From contig JASANC010002724.1 in the NCBI GenBank assembly GCA_030248135.1, forward strand, positions 91,475-155,474: a stretch of 64,000 bases of DNA, given 5' to 3'. The position numbers and the translations under genes were made by a program. The stretch is from Theristus sp. LFF4_11 (lineage: Eukaryota > Nematoda > Chromadorea > Monhysterida > Xyalidae). This document shows, piece after piece, positions 55,201-64,000 of the stretch (its first letter is position 1; every line of letters starts with the position of its first letter). The notes under the pieces are model-generated. The model was not told the DNA's origin. It worked only from the letters and a program-made list of their open reading frames with translations, and ran no database searches.

Positions 55201-55350
55201 AACACCCTGCACCACTCACATCCGCCCTCCATCCCTGATGCGACTCGACGGCCTTGCACATCGGCACCGTGTCCCTGCGCATCCCGTCCGGCCCTTTGTC
55301 AGTGCCGCCGGGCACCTCCAGGAACGCGACACGCTGTTTGAGTTTTGCGG
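52239..55350 (-). CDS. ATP-grasp-like protein of the Cj0069 type (5' exon not found)
   Basis: Seven exons (minus), all phase-consistent: 55220-55350, 54789-54872, 54211-54433, 53717-53934, 53242-53368, 52785-52937, 52239-52372, giving 355 residues plus a missing N-terminus. Markers in order: RVAFLEVPGGTDKGPDGMRR, NYYDAVIPRVNPG, MLRAVAERGVEVYEHPDV, SDTVTYRTLNDIRESLPRF, RVIKKNRASTGEGTWLV, KPVHVVTKTP, PLLWSADFILG and EYILSELNCSCIGFT. The order DAV..VNP, AxRGVxVxxHPDVxxM, SDT.xYR, RVxKxxRxxxGxGxW is what I recall from the bacterial Cj0069/DUF6815 ATP-grasp-fold family; the late Glu-x-Asn would be the metal-binding pair. Substrate is unknown. A bacterial-type enzyme split by at least six introns suggests an old transfer or an under-sampled animal family. 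Two donors are GTTCGC/GTTCGT. Introns hold palindromic MITEs and TGACG arrays. Confidence 0.8.
52944..53106. mobile_element. Palindromic MITE (E-box family), best-preserved copy
   Basis: CAGTCGAATTCTAAATTATA then GACAATCAACTGATTGGCTA, and the inverse TAGCCAATCAGCTGATTGCC ending in TATAATTTAGG. The centre has GATCATGTGATGCATGC, GACTCCGCCTCCACAGC and GCATCACGTGATCGC. It starts seven bases before the acceptor side of exon f (52785-52937), inside the intron. Confidence 0.9.
53432..53565. repeat. TGACG/CACGT array MITE
   Basis: Starts AAAGGTCCGTTCACACTGAC, runs into GGCACGGCACG and then CACGTCACGTCACGTCACG repeats, and ends near CATGAAGACGTACC. Intron of the ATP-grasp-like gene. Related array at 54,108-54,190. 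Confidence 0.85.
54108..54192. repeat. TGACG array MITE, second copy
   Basis: About nine units of GTGACGTGACG followed by TACACATATGTCAATATGAA and CAGGCC, i.e. the inverse arrangement of the 53,432 copy. Ends within about 20 bases of the exon donor at 54,210. Degenerate relatives at 49,255-49,320 and 55,458-55,515. Confidence 0.85.
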
Positions 55351-56420
55351 CTGCAGACGCACAGGGAAAACTTGTGTTGAATGATAATGGATGGAGAGGT
55401 TAAAAAATAAAGCTGGTTGACAGAGGTGTTTCGATTTGTACTTGACGAGATAAACCAAAAGCCCGTTCATACTGACGTATGCGTTTACGGCATCTCACGT
55501 AACGGTCACGTCGTGTTTTTGATAAGGCTTCATGAAACGAAAAGCTCAACTTTTGTTGGATATGGCTTGACTGGGGTTCACTTTTTTTCAATTTCACCAC
55601 TTAAAACGGTCAGCAAAACAACAAAACTGTATACCAACCGGCTGAGTGCGCTGCTCTGCACAGGTGCAACACGGTACCATTCGGTCGCTGCAGAATGGTG
55701 ACGATTTTTATGAACTGGTTCATTTTTTTGATTTCGACACTTTTTATCCAATGTGCAGTGTGAAAATGAAACTGTTCGTTTTTTGGTTAGCTTCTTTCTT
55801 GAACACTTGTCACACTCTGAAGGTCTGCCTGCGTCACCGCGTTGCAGGTTTTCAGCATCAGGATCTTTGGCCAAAAGTGAAAACTCGATGAAAAAAAACG
55901 CAAAAACTCGAAACCACCGCACAACATCATATCATCCGTTTGCTGTGTTCAAAAGTCAGAAGCCGTTTGTACGTGCAATTTTTTAAAACATTTTTCTTAC
56001 AGCTGGCACAACGATACGTTTGAAAGCTGGACAGACGCTGAATTCGGTTTCACCCTCAATGTTGTGTGTTTGTTGAAACACCAGCGCTCAACGTGTGTGT
56101 GTGAGTGCAATGATTGTGTCAGATCTTCTTGTCTCGCGTTCAACACGGTTAACGTATGAAGAAAAAACGGCAAAGATTACGTGTGCAGACAGACGTTGGT
56201 TGACTTTTGAGACTTCAAAAATTTGTAAAATTGCCGACATGGAAAGTTTCATTACTCTTATCTTATAATAATCTTATTCGGTCATTTGAAAACAAAATTT
56301 TATTAAAACACAAAAATGAGATTTGAGAAAGATCTGAAATTCTGATTTCCAAAAAAAACCTGGACAGATTAGACGTCAGTGAGATCAGTCTGGTTGAAAG
56401 AGAATCATAATGATAAAAAG
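55351..56420. other. Region that should hold the first exon of the ATP-grasp-like gene
   Basis: Exon a opens in phase 1, so at least one upstream exon is needed. I scanned the minus strand for an ATG followed by a phase-1 donor but found no convincing candidate. A TGACG-type MITE fragment lies at 55,458-55,515. The first exon may be very short. Confidence 0.4.
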
Positions 56421-59364
56421 TTAATGGTTTTCTTCCCCCGTTTCACTGTCGTTGTCTTCCATCGTATAATCGTTTAAGAACACGAGATGCCCATTGTTCT
56501 GCATGATGCGACTTTCTTGACGAGAAACACTGTTGGAAGCAGCAGCAATAGTTGAGTCAATGTGATCCAAATGCTTCCATTCCTGCCGATCATGATCACC
56601 ATCATCATCATAAGCTGTTCTCGAATCATCCATTCGATTCAGCTTCATTGTCTCGACCGTTCGCCGTTTGCCCGTCTCTTCCAAGGTCGTGTGCTGTTGT
56701 TGTGGTTGTTGTTTCGCTAGCGCGTCCAAATAAGCGGCGCTCATTCGCTTGCATTGGAACGTGAATCGGATGCCTGTGATGGTTGGTGATTGTGAAATTT
56801 GGTTGTTTCGCTTTTTTTGTCTTTTCTATCTGCCATTTTGAGTGTTGTCAACGTATCCGGATTGTAGGATTTGTTTTTATCTGCAGAAAGATAAACGTTT
56901 GGTTCAGCAGGTTGGCTAGATAGACCCCGTGTGCGGCTGGCATTGCATAGAATAGTTGTATAACGTGGTCACCAGCCAATCAGCTAACTGCATATGATAA
57001 TCGAAATTGTCTGTTCGTATTAAAAACGCAAGTGAACACATCCCAGGCAGAAACAAATGCATCCTCTGCAAAACCTCCTGCACTGCAAAGTGTACTGCAT
57101 TTTGCACTGCACAGCACACTTATTGAAAAATGCAAAAATCATTTTTCTTTGAAAGATACAGTGCATGATGCAGACCAGGATGCTTCTGCGGAGTTCCTTG
57201 CGGAGTTCTTTCCGGCTGACCTGTGCGAAGTTCCTTATGTCGATGCGTGTATATCAGCAGATTGCAGAGTGGATTCAGATTCGTGAACGCCATCGCGATG
57301 GGCACCAGCATCTGCATGTCCGTGAAATGCTCGAGGGCGAGCCAAACGAAATTCGGTAGCACCAGAAATGTTAGCGTGCAAATCTGCGACAGTGTGTGTG
57401 GAACGGAAATTGTTTAGCGGCATTCATGAAGCAGTATTTAGTGACGCGTAGCAACACGTCACTAAATACTGCTTCATGAATGCCCCTAAACAAACGATGT
57501 GAATGAAAACAGAAACAGGAAACGGTTGTTGGTAAAAAACGATCGTCTACTGAGAGCAACAGGGTTCTGGAAACTCAGGAAACGTCGCAACATCGCCCGA
57601 GACGAGAAACACACACACACACTCTCTCTCGTTGCAACCTACCGGACGCTTTAGCATTAGCAACAAGTGTCCGAACATGCATCGGGTGTCCTATCTGCTG
57701 AGTGTCCGGAAATAAAAGTGGCCCAACAAAACGCCAAGTGTGGTTTTGTCGTTTTTTTATTTTCAGGACACCCAGGCAGATAGCAGACCCAGACTCCTGA
57801 TTGGACACTCTATTTTAGCGTCTGTCATACAGCGCCTACCACCCCTCGGGCGAGGCTCGATCCCCCGCGCGCGCACAAAGACACGAGTCCAACGCGCTAC
57901 CACCTGCGCCATCGTCACTCGCACTACTACTCACCGTCGAATAGCCGATGGTGTTCGTGAATCGCCGTTGTTTCCGGATACGCTGCTGCAACTGCGGTTC
58001 GGTCATTTTGCGCCGCGCGAAACGACTGCTGCCCGGTGCGGTTTTCACGGAATCCGCCCCGTTCCGATGCTCATGCGACCCGTTTTCATGATTGACACTG
58101 CCCGCAATCGCTAAACTCGCACTAGAGTCCGGCACCAACAGTTTCCGTCCTCGTAGCAGGACGATTCCGTACAGGAGAACGCTGGCGACACCGTACAACG
58201 GCGAGCAGAAGATGTAGACACGTCGGAAGACGTCGTTCGTGCCGAATGCGTCCGTCATTATACAAACCGTGTCATAAAGCGCTTCGTTCGATTGAGTGTA
58301 AGCGACGTAGTAGCCAATTGCCGTGAAAATCAGGCAATATGAGTAGAAGTACAGTAGCAGCTTTTCGGCGTAGGTTTTGCGAAAGCGAAAATATCGCAGC
58401 GGGTAGTGGACTGCGATCAGACGGTCAATGGCGACGCAGCACAACATGACGCCGTTGTTCGGCATTCCTGCGAGGCAGGTTTTTGGTTTTTTTGGTTTTT
58501 TTTCGTTTTTTGGAAATTATTTTGTCGTTTTTCTTAGTTCTGCGACTCTACGACCTTGCAACTGTCGAATGGAATTGTTAGTCGGAAATAAAGGTATTCG
58601 ATAGGAAATCACATGACCAATTTTGAATTCCCGCGTGAATGCGCTTCAGCGCGCGCGTGCGTGAATATGGGCCTTTATCAATTTGATGATGAAACTGTTT
58701 ACCTATCTTACGTGCATTGAGTCTCGGGACCAAAATAAAAAATAACAGTCGCTTTACCAAGCATGAACAGCACATTGTGCAGCCGTGTCGCGCAATACCA
58801 TGCGGACACTTTTCGGTGCATTTCACCGTTCACCACCAGAATGCTGCGTTGTATTCCGGCGGCAAAAAAACCTGGAAGGGATATACAGAAGGCTTGTTTA
58901 AACCTGTCATTGTTGTAGCAGAAAATACAAAGCTTGCGAAAGGAAGAAAGAACGGGATCGGAGTTGCAAGAACACATTTAATGAGTTGTGTTTGCTTTCT
59001 TCAACCATACATTCGTTCTTTCTACGCTGAAACAACGTTTCGCATGCTTTATTCTCCAAAAAAGTGACAAGTTTACACAATTATAGTTGACATAACCACT
59101 CGTCAAATAATTCTGAATATGAATCTCATTATTTTTTGTCTCGACCTTTCCAACCACAAACCACTGATCACCTAAACCGTAAATCAAGTCGACCAACGCC
59201 AGTGCTGCCGTCACGATCAGCTCCTTTCGTCGCCGCAGTTCCGGCTGAACGACAATAGTGAGCACAATCAGAAGCTGCGACGTCCAGTTTAGACCGCCGA
59301 GCCAAATGTACAACTGATGCTTGTACAAGTGCCACCAGTCGTCGACGTTCAGTTGGTAGATGCT
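56421..59364 (-). CDS. Rhodopsin-like (class A) orphan GPCR, 5' exon not found
   Basis: Five exons (minus), consistent phases: 59172-59364, 58758-58871, 57935-58467, 57221-57383, 56421-56773, giving 451 residues plus a missing N-terminus. Exon 1 has TM1 and TM2 (WTSQLLIVLTIVV; ALALVDLIYGLG). Exon 3 starts with TM3 and reads CCVAIDRLIAVHYPLRY, a DRL form of the DRY motif (residues 117-119). TM4 and TM5 follow (YSYCLIFTAIGYYVAY; SPLYGVASVLLYGIVLL), then a long loop 3 (RRKMTEPQLQQRIRKQRRFT). Exon 4 has TM6 (ICTLTFLVLPNFVWLAL) and TM7, where the NPxxY motif is stretched to NPLCNLLIY (317-325). The tail ends with an acidic run. Style is closest to invertebrate peptide or nematode srsx-type receptors; the ligand is unknown. 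SINEs lie 18-21 bases from two splice sites. Confidence 0.88.
57417..57488. repeat. CATTCATGAAGCAG hairpin element, near-perfect palindrome
   Basis: GCGGCATTCATGAAGCAGTA and inverse TACTGCTTCATGAATGCCCC around GCGTAGCAACACG. Flanked by TTTA / TAAA. In the GPCR intron, about 30 bases upstream of the exon 4 acceptor. Confidence 0.95.
57825..57915 (-). mobile_element. tRNA-derived SINE next to a splice donor
   Basis: On the minus strand GGTGGTAGCGCGTTGGACTC (A-box-like) and GGGGATCGAGCCTCGCC (B-box-like), ending GAGGGGTGGTAGGCGC. It starts 18 bases after the donor of the third visible GPCR exon. The 3' half is missing. Confidence 0.85.
58635..58680. repeat. Fragment of GCGC-rich palindromic MITE
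   Basis: GAATGCGCTTCAGCGCGCGC then GTGCGTGAATATGGGCC, matching the clusters at 20,965 and 22,485. GPCR intron. Confidence 0.75.
58890..59065. mobile_element. CTGTCAC-family element in GPCR intron
   Basis: CTTGTTTAAACCTGTCATTG at the left and TTCTCCAAAAAAGTGACAAG at the right form imperfect inverted ends; AAGAACGGGATCGG recalls the copies at 48,083 and 54,960. Confidence 0.5.
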
Positions 59365-59385
59365 CTATGGAATTTAGATTGTCAC

Positions 59386-59575
59386 CGCGCGTGGCCTGAT
59401 GGTAGCGCGTTAGACTATTGTCCGTGCGTTCGGGGGTTCGAGCCCCGCCAAGGGGTTTATAGGCACTTAAGGACAGAGGAAACTCGATGGGCGCCGTACT
59501 CGACGGCATTCTGTACGCTTTTCTGGGTTGTCTTGGTTGAAAAACAACATCGCATAACACCTCCAACAACAACAA
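59386..59575 (+). mobile_element. tRNA-derived SINE, full length
   Basis: GATGGTAGCGCGTTAGACTA (A-box-like), GGGGGTTCGAGCCCCGCC (B-box), then GGAAACTCGATGGGCGCC, ACTCGACGGCATTCTGTACG and a CAACAACAACAA tail. Its 5' end is 21 bases upstream (minus-strand sense) of the acceptor of the first visible GPCR exon. Confidence 0.9.
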
Positions 59576-60609
59576 AATTGTTTTTGAACGTTTTGCTTGG
59601 ACAGGATTGTCGAGAAAAACAGCATTTGTTGTTGTTGTTTTCATTTCAGAAAAAGTGGATAACCATTGAACTCACTTGTGCGGCTGTCCAATTGTGAGCG
59701 ACTGGTTCAGTCCGGTTCTTGTCCATGTCACCTTGATTTGTGATTTTGGCTCGCCTGACTACAATATTTTGCTAATTGTTTATATCTTTTGATGATAATC
59801 GATGAAATCATACACGAACATCTTGAGTGCTATTATTATGCTATTATCATGCTATATAATATTACCCTATTACCCCCGCTGCAAGCAAGGAAAGTTGGTT
59901 CGATGTTTTGCACTGGGTCAATTAAAGCAGAAATCTGATGGAAAAATTTCAAAAAATTCAAAAACATTTCAAAGGACGTCAGTCAGTTTTAGTCACTCAG
60001 CATAACTTTTGGATTATTGTAGGGCTGGTTAAAGGTTGGTGTGGTTGTCTGGTATTTCGTAGCTTTTGTGACTCAATTTGCTAATTGATCGGTAATCCGC
60101 TGGCGTCTTTGAAGAACACTGGCACTAAAGACGAAATGACGATGTTTTAGCTTTAGGTACGCCTCGGCAGTGCGGATTGCTAAATGTTTACAAACAACGC
60201 CAAGTTTGACTTCACATCACCATCAGTGAAATAAGGAACTTCAAAATTGTCACAGATTGATTGTATGTCAACTGTATGTTGGGCTACGCCGGAAAAGCAA
60301 GCGGCAGCCTTTCGACGTGAGATTTATAAGAAACAGAAATTTGTTATTCTCTAAGACGATGTAAACAGACTCTCACTAATTGGGTGCAGCACCTTGCTTT
60401 CTGGCGTGAAAAAAGCTTTCCGTTTTGCTACGTGTCAATTATCTTGAACTTGAATAACCAAATCATGTACCCAGCTGCTAAAGCTACCTGATTTTTGAAC
60501 TTTCAGTAGACTAAGAAAGTTGAGAACATATAAACACATGTATGAGACAATATGCCCCAAAAACCGAACGAAGCGTTATTCAGCGACATTTAGAGTCAAA
60601 AATAAACTC

Positions 60610-60798
60610 TCTCGTGGCCTGGTGGTAGCGTTAAACTGTTTGCCTGTGCGTTCGGGGGTTCGAACCTCGCCAAGGGGTGTATAGGCACTAATGACAAAGA
60701 AAACTCGATGGGCACCCTTACTCGACGGCGTTCTGTACGCTTTTCAGGGTTAGGCCTGGCTGAAAACATCGCATAAAAAATCCCCAACAACAACAAGA
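60610..60798 (+). mobile_element. tRNA-derived SINE, full length
   Basis: Same layout as the 59,386 copy: GGTGGTAGCGTTAAACTGTT, GGGGGTTCGAACCTCGCC, AAAACTCGATGGGCACCC, TCGACGGCGTTCTGTACG, tail AACAACAACAAG. The surrounding 59,600-61,150 shows no gene. Confidence 0.9.
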
Positions 60799-61152
60799 GC
60801 AATTTCTAATTTGATGGTGTTTTGTATTTTCCTGAGCAAGATCCAGATGAAATTATACACGAGCAAGCGGCCTAGAAGCGCCATTTAGACGACGACACGA
60901 CTGTCATACATCTCAATAATCTTTTTTGCTTTATTTTGTATAATTTTTCCATAGGAAAAGACTGGGTGTGCTTGAAAGTCATGCTTTCCGCATCGCTCCA
61001 TAAAACAACACAATGCCCGCATTGGCAAGAAAAGAAACTCAAGTCCACTGAAGCTCTAAAATAAAATTAAGAAAAACCTAATACAAAAAACACATGTGTA
61101 CAGGATTACAACATTTGCATTGCTTTGAACAAAAGTTGCACATCACAAGTTT

Positions 61153-61272
61153 ACAGTCTATCTGCATTATACAACAAGTTGATTAGTCGGTTGCACACAC
61201 GTGCACAGTGCATGCATGCATATGCGTGACGCATATCCCATCAACCAATCAGCGAGTTGCATATAATTTACA
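61153..61272. mobile_element. Palindromic MITE, diverged E-box family copy
   Basis: TA|CAGTCTATCTGCATTATAC on the left and CATATAATTTACAGTTAGACTG|TA on the right with GTTGATTAGTCGGTTGC and a CCAATCAGCG partner. TA flanks both ends. Confidence 0.75.
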
Positions 61273-61334
61273 GTTAGACTGTAGCTTCATGGACAATAGT
61301 TCCAGCAATTGGCGAGGCTTCAAGTCGTAGCTAC

Positions 61335-61459
61335 CCGGAACCCGGCCACTTTTTTCCGACACGCAATACAAGCAACGATGTCCTTGCTCTGCGGATTCCG
61401 CAATGGATGGAAGGACGACCAATGAAGAAAGAACTGCTACTGAGAAAAGTGTGCGTGCG
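61335..61459 (-). CDS. Possible signal-peptide exon of an unknown secreted protein
   Basis: Between an acceptor (CGCTCCCGGCAG) and a GTAGCT donor the frame encodes ARTLFSVAVLSSLVVLPSIA, then ESAEQGHRCLYCVSEKSGRV. A hydrophobic leader followed by CxxC resembles the start of three-finger (Ly6-like) proteins, but there is no further exon to support that. Phase does not fit directly onto the GPCR's first visible exon. Confidence 0.3.
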
Positions 61460-61809
61460 CTGCCGGGAGCGTGAATAAACCCGGGGGTCAGATGGGCGCT
61501 AGTCACGGTATATTGAGCGCAATTATTGCAACTACAATATCGATACCTCCGAGCAAAGTCGTTGTCGTATACGTGTCTGTTTGCAGTTTATATGCATGTT
61601 GTTCTGTGGCGTCATGTGCAAGAGAGCTTTTGGTATATTCATGGATAATCACGTACAAGATAGATAAATACAAGAAGTCGTCTTTTGTGGAAAAAAGTCC
61701 AGTAATAAAAAACCTAAGATCTGCTTTGTCAGTCGTTTGCCGAATAAACATGCAAACGAAGCCCGGCTGGCAACAACGATTTTGATGAACACAACTGAAA
61801 AAGTTACAA

Positions 61810-61846
61810 AAGTGACAGGTTTAAACAAACACACTGTACATACATC
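61810..61846. repeat. CTGTCAC-family element terminus
   Basis: AAAAGTGACAGGTTTAAACA then AACACACTGTACATAC: the inverse of the 48,083 end. Confidence 0.5.
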
Positions 61847-61876
61847 CACAGGCCAATATGTGGTGTACTATGACCT

Positions 61877-62098
61877 ATTTTTTTAAACGTGTCCCACTGA
61901 AATGACGTCATGTACCGCCAAACATGCGCTTGCCGTTCACAGCAAGCCAAACTTTCCATTTAGCCGATTTCTTCCCGTAAACAAATGGTGAATGTGGAAT
62001 CAGTCACACCAAACTGACATTTTAGTGCCTGTACTTTGACAAACGGCCGTTTTTAAAGCAAATGATGTCATTTTAATTTGGACACGTTTGAATAAATC
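61877..62098. mobile_element. CRE-containing MITE, best copy
   Basis: Inverted ends: TTTTTTTAAACGTGTCCCAC with TGAAATGACGTCATG on the left; AAATGATGTCATTTTAATTT with GGACACGTTTGAATAAA on the right. CRE octamer at 61,903-61,910. Other copies at 29,680 and 44,848. Confidence 0.85.
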
Positions 62099-64000
62099 CA
62101 CAATACATGTACCTGCTTCATTTTCTTTCTTTCCAGTTGTCTTCTTGGACATGCAAACTTTAACAAGCATACAATGCAATATGGGACGTATCGATTCCAA
62201 GGCGGAACATAAAGGTAGACTAACTACAAAACCAGCCTAGCCTAAGCACAACCATGTTTCAAAGAGCCTGCCTGATCTCATAACGAAAATGTTTTTCAGC
62301 AAAGTTGTTCCGGAGCACAATAATGTCGATTCATGCATAGTTTTGAACTAAATTGCACATGTATCTAATGATGGATTGGTTTTATGCGTGTCATTCGTTT
62401 TTTTATTTCAGACGAATATGCATTGCAGACGAATATGTTATTATTTTTGGTATTTGCCTCTTTGCCTCTTTGTGTTATCATGTTTTTGGGGAAACTTTCG
62501 ACCTTAATTCGTTCAAAGTTTATTGAGTCAGCAACTTGAATTCCGTTCCCTCCCCTTATTCTCACACAAGGGCGAATTGATGAAACAGAAAAAAATGCAA
62601 AATCCTCAAAAAGTCTGCAAACAGCCCAGACTCAAAAGTGCGACTGAAAACAATAAAAAACCAGTCCGTTGTTTATCTGAAAGTCATTACGTCGGGTGTT
62701 GAACCTGTGAGGGTTTGGTTTGGTGATAATTCTTTGCGTTTCTTCAGTATCCATCTTGCAGTGAAACGCGCAGAGCAGAGCTAAGCAGCTGGTTGTATTT
62801 GAAAAGAATAGAATCACAGCCAAACGTTTCAGACACACGAAGCGAAATCTTTTAAAATCTGAGCACTGAAAAAAACCAAACACAAAAGCGGTGTGATGAC
62901 ACTACTGTGCTCCACTATGTTTTGTTACTCGGATAAAATTTTTTAAAGCGGCGCAATCTTAAACATTTTTATTGCCATTTCCACTGTGCAGCTTTGCAAG
63001 ACCAGTAAGTACATTCTGTCTGACCGGACCAACAACTCTGCTCCAAAAGGCACAAAGCGCGAACGTGAACCGGTTTTTATCAGTTCAGTTCCCTGTCCGG
63101 GGCTGGTTTGCGGGCGTAATTCTGCGCGTTGCTTCCTGGTTGGAAGTGTGACGGGAAAAGACGGGACGAAAAAAAACGCAGTGTAGATTTGTCACAATAC
63201 AACTTTAAAGCAGCAGCTTTCGATCAAGCGAACCCGGAAATCTGCCATCCGCATACATCTTTCTGTCTCTGTCAATCTCTGGACGAAAATGGAGAAAAAC
63301 GATACAACGGGCGTGAGAAATGACTAGAAAATGTGCCATAAATTCTCATCAGAAATGTACAGATTCCGCTATTGCGGTATTATTTTCAAAACATACGGAA
63401 TTTACCTTTGTGCCAGAATCAACAATTCCTTCCGGAATCTTTTCTTCTGCGCTTCTTCCCATCCCTCTGTTCTTTTTTCTTGTGGCCACCACACACGTAG
63501 ACGGGCATTTTACCAACAACCACCACTGAATCTCATATTGTTTGATGATAACTGAATACTGGTGAAAAAGAAACGTCGTGCAAAAACAGCTGGTGGTTGT
63601 CAGTGTAAAGCAGTGTAAAACACACGAGATATTGCCAGCCCCATATGTGTTTTTTTGATACAAACTTTTTCTGCACGTAAGCTTCTGTTTGCTTCACAGC
63701 ATTTTTTTTCCGTGTGTTTTCGATGCAGCTGGAACAGAAGCTGTTCTTTATGTTCTGGAAAATGAGGTGCACAAGTGACTGGAAATATTGTGGGCTGTCT
63801 TTGCCGCATTGCGACAACCAGCATCGTGGGGTACTGGTTGGAGTTTCAGCAAACGCACCAGAAAAAACTTGATTCAACCAGTTCCCGGTTTTTCTTTTCA
63901 GAACGTTTGTTTGTTTTTTAACTTTAAAGTCCAAGTTTGAAGACAGCAGTACACAGTCACACAAAACAAACACACAGGCACACTTGTGTGTACTGCTGTG
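62099..64000. other. No supported gene
   Basis: Ordinary intergenic-looking DNA. Weak candidates are the plus frame at 62,986-63,186 (CPGLVCGRNSARCFL) and minus frames at 63,533-63,973 (CWLSQCGKDSPQYFQSL). None has a splice-consistent partner or known domain. Confidence 0.5.

Noticed and set aside
55166..55384. Plus-strand frames opposite the first ATP-grasp exon
   Set aside because: Antisense shadows; the minus strand has the conserved motifs and splice sites.
57032..57423. Several plus-strand frames over the GPCR TM7 exon
   Set aside because: Shadows of the minus-strand exon that carries the TM6 and TM7 sequence.
60610..60680. Functional tRNA gene
   Set aside because: A- and B-box are present but no cloverleaf with a proper anticodon loop forms, and the sequence continues into a shared SINE body with a CAA tail.
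61335..61459. First exon of the GPCR
   Set aside because: Its outgoing phase (1) does not match the phase-0 acceptor of the first visible GPCR exon; kept only as a weak independent exon.
62986..63323. Plus frames with CPGLVCGRNSARC
   Set aside because: Short and isolated; Cys spacing does not fit a known small domain well enough to call.
63533..63973. 146-codon minus frame with Cys-rich stretch
   Set aside because: Competing frames in the same place, no splice-consistent neighbours, no recognised domain.

Overview
The window is animal nuclear DNA. It shows spliced genes with GT-AG introns, a YY1-type zinc-finger gene, a class A GPCR, an animal-type alpha-1,2-fucosyltransferase and very dense short transposons. 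I could not fix the phylum. The GPCR style and the GT11 fucosyltransferase would fit a nematode-like or other invertebrate bilaterian. I rebuilt exons by hand from splice sites, reading phase and homology, and phases agree at every junction except where stated.

Layout. (1) 1-9,623, minus strand: an intact-looking secreted-protein gene whose third intron (6.3 kb) is packed with satellites and two copies of a 1-kb inverted-repeat element. (2) 11.4-13.3 kb, minus: a second copy of that gene, with two nonsense codons and a broken acceptor, so a young pseudogene. (3) 13,745-23,932: a 10.2-kb element with terminal inverted repeats of about 420 bp starting AG and a perfect 6-bp target duplication (GATCCT), the hallmarks of a Maverick/Polinton-type element. 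It is degenerate inside and holds tandem duplications and a Tc1-like DNA-binding exon pair. (4) 25,447-35,063, minus: an eight-exon YY1 homologue whose introns carry three hAT-like elements, one inserted exactly on a splice acceptor. (5) 35-43.7 kb: gene-free nest of hAT-like elements, a long foldback, telomere-like inverted repeats and long G/C runs. (6) 43,960-46,001, plus: a complete five-exon gene for a small type I membrane protein with an acidic dileucine signal. (7) 48,301-51,160, minus: GT11 alpha-1,2-fucosyltransferase. (8) 52,239-55,350, minus: an ATP-grasp-like protein resembling the bacterial Cj0069 family, possibly acquired by horizontal transfer. (9) 56,421-59,364, minus: rhodopsin-like orphan GPCR. 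(10) 59.4-64 kb: SINEs, MITEs and one weak signal-peptide exon.

The genes are housekeeping or cell-surface functions and do not form an operon or one pathway. What unifies the window is mobile DNA: at least ten families of small non-autonomous elements, several recognisable by exact target duplications. Three carry regulatory-looking motifs (E-boxes, CRE octamers, TGACG arrays) into introns and flanks.
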